Shown in pieces: positions 60,180 through 64,000 of a stretch of DNA of 64,000 bases (positions are counted from its first letter, which is position 1; each line of letters begins with the position of its first letter). The stretch lies in NCBI GenBank assembly GCA_029851415.1, contig CM056744.1, forward strand, positions 15,321,268 to 15,385,267, read 5' to 3'. A program made the translations under genes and the position numbers. Under the pieces are notes generated by a model. The model ran no database searches. It worked only from the letters and a program-made list of their open reading frames with translations, and was not told the origin of the DNA. The DNA is from Eretmocerus hayati. Its lineage: Eukaryota; Arthropoda; Insecta; Hymenoptera; Aphelinidae.

Positions 60180-61326
60180 TTTCTTCGTGCACGGTGCACG
60201 GTGACCGCTGAAAGAACCATCTCCATACGGCTTAGCCAATTATTAAACAGCAGCTATTCTATTGATCAGTTTCTGAAAATTCGTCATGAACAAATTATCA
60301 GTTTTCAAAAGTTATAATGCATTGAACAATGAGGTAATTTATCTTGCCCACAATTTATTTATTCGTACCGCTATAAAAGATTGAGGAGCTGCGGAGCTGC
60401 ATTCATTTTTTTCAATTAGAACTTGATCAGATTTTCAAAAGGTTGATTTTAGATCTTCAAATGGATAATAAATAATTGAACCCACCCGCATGCGCGTGAA
60501 AAGAGTTGTCACTGCAGAAAACAGATCATTCGTTGCATAATTGTAAAATAATTTGAAACTTACCCGCGTAAAGCTTGCGTGGCGTGGCGTGTGGCGTCAG
60601 ATCTGCCGCAGATCATCTGCGCGCGCGCGGTGTGATGAAGAAGGGGGGAGGGGGGATCAGCTGCGTGTCGAGCATAGAGATATTCCGTATGTGGGATGTA
60701 AATAAAGAGGCGAAATAACAAGGGGAATACCCGAATCTCGGTCGAATCAACGAATATAGTACAGGTCTATATATTCGTTGGTCGAATCTCGGGACATCTC
60801 GGGATGCTGTGGCTGAGCTAAGATCTGTAAGTCCTACAATATTTTTATAGCATGCTTCAAGAAAAATATAATAATGCCGAATATTTAACATACCCATTTT
60901 ATACTGTCAACAGACAATCATAGTGATCGATAGTGACAATGAAAGAGAATCGAAAAAACATCTGAATGAAGAGGTACTTTGCTAACATCAAGTGAGTATA
61001 GTTAAATACTTGTCAAACATATTTGGATTTTAGAATATTCGCGATCATATGGTGCCTCTCGTGTGCAAGAAGACTACCAAATCCCAAGAGAGGTCAATTA
61101 TGGATTCTCTTTTTCGTTAAGATTTAAAGCGTATATTATCGCATCCTCAGTTGATTGATGTCTTAACGTAATTGTGAATCACCAAGGTGTTTGAGCATTA
61201 ACTTTCTTCATCCTTGAAATTACTCTGATACGATTCTATTTTAGGCAACACATGTACTCTTCAGGGGATGATGCAGAGCTCTCACCCTTTAATATTTCAG
61301 GAATTGCAGATTGTTGAAAAGTCAAG
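60180..61326. promoter_or_regulatory. Upstream region of the zinc-finger gene
   Basis: A GC/CpG-rich patch at about 60565-60680 (including GCGCGCGCGG) looks like a promoter or first exon. An imperfect inverted repeat lies at about 60742-60783. An acceptor-like TTAATATTTCAG ends at 61300, 26 nt before the start codon, so the 5' UTR is probably spliced. Confidence 0.35.
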
Positions 61327-64000
61327 ATGCACAAGCTGTTGGCAGAAAATTTTGTCACAAGTTACAGATCAAAAAGTCATTATTGCTTCTTCTGCGACTT
61401 TCACTTTGATGATGCGCTGGATCATATCAATCGTCAATCTCACCAGGAAAACAAAGAATTGCCAAACAAGACATCTTTGATAGCTGAAAATGGTATATCT
61501 GCAAGGCCTACATTCTTCCACTGCAGTAGTTGTAATGCGAAGCTTTATACATTTGGAATGACCAAAATACATGTAAAAAGCAAAAAACATGTGGGGAACA
61601 AAGACTCAAGCCCCAAATCCAACCAGACCAATGTCAACCAATCACACAGAGTATCAAGAGCAAGAGCCTTCAACAATAGCAGAATCAGCTCTGGAACTTT
61701 GGATCAAGCTGCAAGAAGTGAATCATTAATGAGCAATCAAAATGCTTATTGTCCCAGTAAAATTACATCACGAAATGCAAATCCACGAGCACCCACCAAA
61801 GGACCCAAATCTAAGCCTAGTGCATTTTTCGCTGAGTCTTTTGAACACAATCCTATATGTAACGATCAGAAAAGAATTCCCACAACAGACCAACATTGTA
61901 TTTCTTTGGATGAAAAGTGTCTGCAAGGTTCAAGTAATGTTGCAAATTATGATCTGATGAAGGATAATCCTAGACAGAGAAAAAAGAAATATATGCCACC
62001 TGTCAAGATTCAAAATAGTACCAAGGAGAGCATTCCCTTGAATGGAATTAGTGGAAGAGATTTTCACCCTTTGAAGGGCAATTTAGTTCACAGAGTGCTC
62101 AATCCAAGTGATGAAATCAACTGCAAGAGACTGATACACGGAACAAAGAAAATGTCTCTTGATACTTCAAGAGATAAAGCTTCAAGAAGATTGAAATCAG
62201 GTAATTCTGATAGTGACTCATCCAATGAAGAAGATACAGATTCATCATCTAAAGTAGGAAATGGAGATCTACAAGACAAGCATGAACCTATATTGTTGAA
62301 CTCTCATTTCCAATACTACTTCAATTATATTCGAAGTCAAAGGAAGAACATCAGGAAAGTTAAGAATAAGACTTACAGGTGTGGTCCCTGTAGTCGTAAT
62401 TTTGATGGAATCATTAGTGCCTTTCATCACTCTAATGATGAATCTCACAAGAAGAAGTTGAAAGAAGATCCCGGAACAGAACACTATTTCTGTAAGCCAT
62501 GTGAGGCTTATCTTACAAAAGATGAAACCTTGCTTCAATGTCACCTGCTATATCATGGACGCAACAAGTCTTCAAATTTAAATGATGATATTGTGGGACC
62601 AAATGAAAGTAAGAAGATTAAAATCGAATGTTTGTTGTGTGGTCCTATCAAGAATGACAAGAAGTTAGCGGAACATGTCAAGAGCTTTGAACACAAACAG
62701 AAATTGAATTCATTGGTCTCATCACCAAAATCTGACACTCCTCTTGTTCTTAAGGAAGATGTTGAGAATGGAAACTCGAAATCTTTGTCTTATGATCCAA
62801 AGAAAGATATTTGTATCAAGAGTTTTTGTTATGTATGTTACCAGCCAATAAGAACGTCATTTGATCCTGGAAGCAACCTACAGAAGATCAAAGAAAAGAA
62901 ATCAAAAAACTTGGACAAAAAACCCAACCCTCATGAAGAAACTCATTGCATCAAGGATGTCGAAGATGAAACACATTTTTTCAGATGTTTTTTGTGTGAC
63001 ATACCGTTTCAGACTCATGATTTGCTTAAAAATCATTATCTTGAACCTGATCATAAATATCGGCTTCAAACGGTCCATGCTAATCTCGACCAGAGTTCTG
63101 ATTATTCAGACGAATCAAGTTCTAGTTGGGTAACTTTGGATGATGCCTGCTCTGATATTTTGGAAGGATCATATCAAGGTAAGATCCATATTATGTAAAT
63201 ATCCAATAATCAGATTTTTTAATTCTCATTCCGAACGTTTTCTTGAATTTTTAGAAAAAAAACATGGTAAGGCAGGTGGAAAAAGTGGAGAACGTTCTAC
63301 AAAGACTGGAGCAAAGTTAGATAAATTAACTTCCACAGAAAAAGTTACCAATGAAAATAATTCATCAGAGTCTAAGCGCCCAAAGAAACCGCCTAAATTG
63401 AGAGCCAAAGGCAGAATTCCTCACAATGAAAATCTCTTGAGATTGGGAAAAAATCATGTTTTTAAATGTCTAGAACCTGGAGAGGATAATATCTACAACG
63501 AAGTTCTTGATATGAATCCTGTACTGCAAAGAGGGATTGACTTTATATATCCTTCCAAAACCTGTAACATTTGTTTAGTATGTGATTTTACATTTCCAAC
63601 TCAGTTGCAACACTTATTTGAGCACTTACAACACGAAGTGCACCTGGAGAATCTGAGAACACTGGAGGAGTGCAAAACTACGACTGAAGATGAGTTTGAT
63701 CATCTAGATATTGCAGAGTCTTGCATGAAAGAAAAAGTATCTGGAGAATCAATCGAATGCTTGGCTTGCGGATTTTCAATTGAAGACTCGGATGACGTTA
63801 TCAAAACTCATATTAATTCCCAACAACATATTGTAAAAATTCAACATTGGAAGATGAGTTTGGAACCCATAAAATTGCAGGTATCAGATGTTATTAAAAA
63901 TCCTTGGTACTTTGCCCAGAGATTCATCTGTCAGATATGTCAGTGTGTATTGAATAAGGAGGCAGTTTTTGTGAGTCATCTAGAAGATCCAAATCATTTG
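61327..64000 (+). CDS. Multi C2H2-type zinc-finger protein, partial at window end
   Basis: Exons 61327-63178 and 63255 to beyond 64000 join at phase 1 and stay open to the edge: 617 complete codons, one shared codon and 248 more. The ATG at 61327 is the first in frame after the acceptor at 61300, because a stop precedes it in that frame. About ten Cys2-His2 fingers are seen, most with CxxC, about 12 residues, then H-x5-H spacing like U1/matrin-type fingers: YCFFCDFHFDDALDHINRQSH, HCSSCNAKLY, YRCGPCSRNF, YFCKPCEAYL, IECLLCGPI, FRCFLCDIPF, CNICLVCDF, IECLACGFS and FICQICQC. A Ser/Asp/Glu-rich acidic stretch (SGNSDSDSSNEEDTDSSS) and basic low-complexity segments separate them. U1-type fingers often bind double-stranded RNA or RNP; nuclear nucleic-acid binding is inferred. 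The family is not recognised, and the C-terminus is outside the window. Confidence 0.8.

Overview
The window is nuclear DNA from an animal, most likely an insect and probably a hymenopteran. The evidence is AT-rich sequence with long gene-poor stretches, spliced genes with GT-AG introns, an insect-type GH13 maltase, a tandem array of secreted GMC oxidoreductases of the insect 'glucose dehydrogenase' kind, and ankyrin proteins ending in PRANC-like (F-box-like) domains, an architecture known from parasitoid wasps, Wolbachia and poxviruses. No species is claimed.

Layout. 1-7.6 kb is gene-poor, with one doubtful minus-strand exon at 927-1020 and a GC-rich promoter-like patch at 6.1-6.7 kb. At 7.6-9.0 kb (minus) lies a two-exon Aly/REF mRNA-export adaptor. 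At 9.5-13.4 kb (minus) lies a 1266-residue ankyrin-PRANC protein. A 63-residue single-pass membrane protein follows at 14.6 kb (plus), head-to-head with the ankyrin gene. At 19.2-20.1 kb (plus) is a short second ankyrin-PRANC gene. At 22.8-31.7 kb (minus) is an eight-exon alpha-glucosidase-family protein with a signal peptide and a GPI-like tail; several catalytic residues are replaced. At 33.9-39.0 kb (plus) is a third, four-exon ankyrin-PRANC gene of 1391 residues. At 41.6-54.1 kb (plus) are three tandem paralogous GMC oxidoreductases (638, 637 and 641 aa), each with three exons and an identical 1268-nt middle exon length. From 54 to 61 kb the DNA is mostly repeat-derived. At 61.3 kb to the window end (plus) is a multi-zinc-finger protein cut by the edge.

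I joined exons by finding GT/AG junctions and checking that phases agree; every joined CDS closes in frame. The two large ankyrin proteins share a higher-order repeat of about three ankyrin units opening with an unusual SHFHIAC-type signature, and all three ankyrin genes share a C-terminal domain. They therefore form a local family, interrupted by unrelated genes. The domain suggests substrate adaptors for SCF-type ubiquitin ligases, but that is inference from the family.

Non-coding DNA is rich in foldback or MITE-like elements: 16.5, 23.7-24.4, 28.5-29.1, 42.2, 44.2-44.6, 47.6, 56.3-57.8, 59.0 kb and a three-copy family at 59.5-60.2 kb. No rRNA, tRNA, CRISPR array or bacterial operon was recognised.
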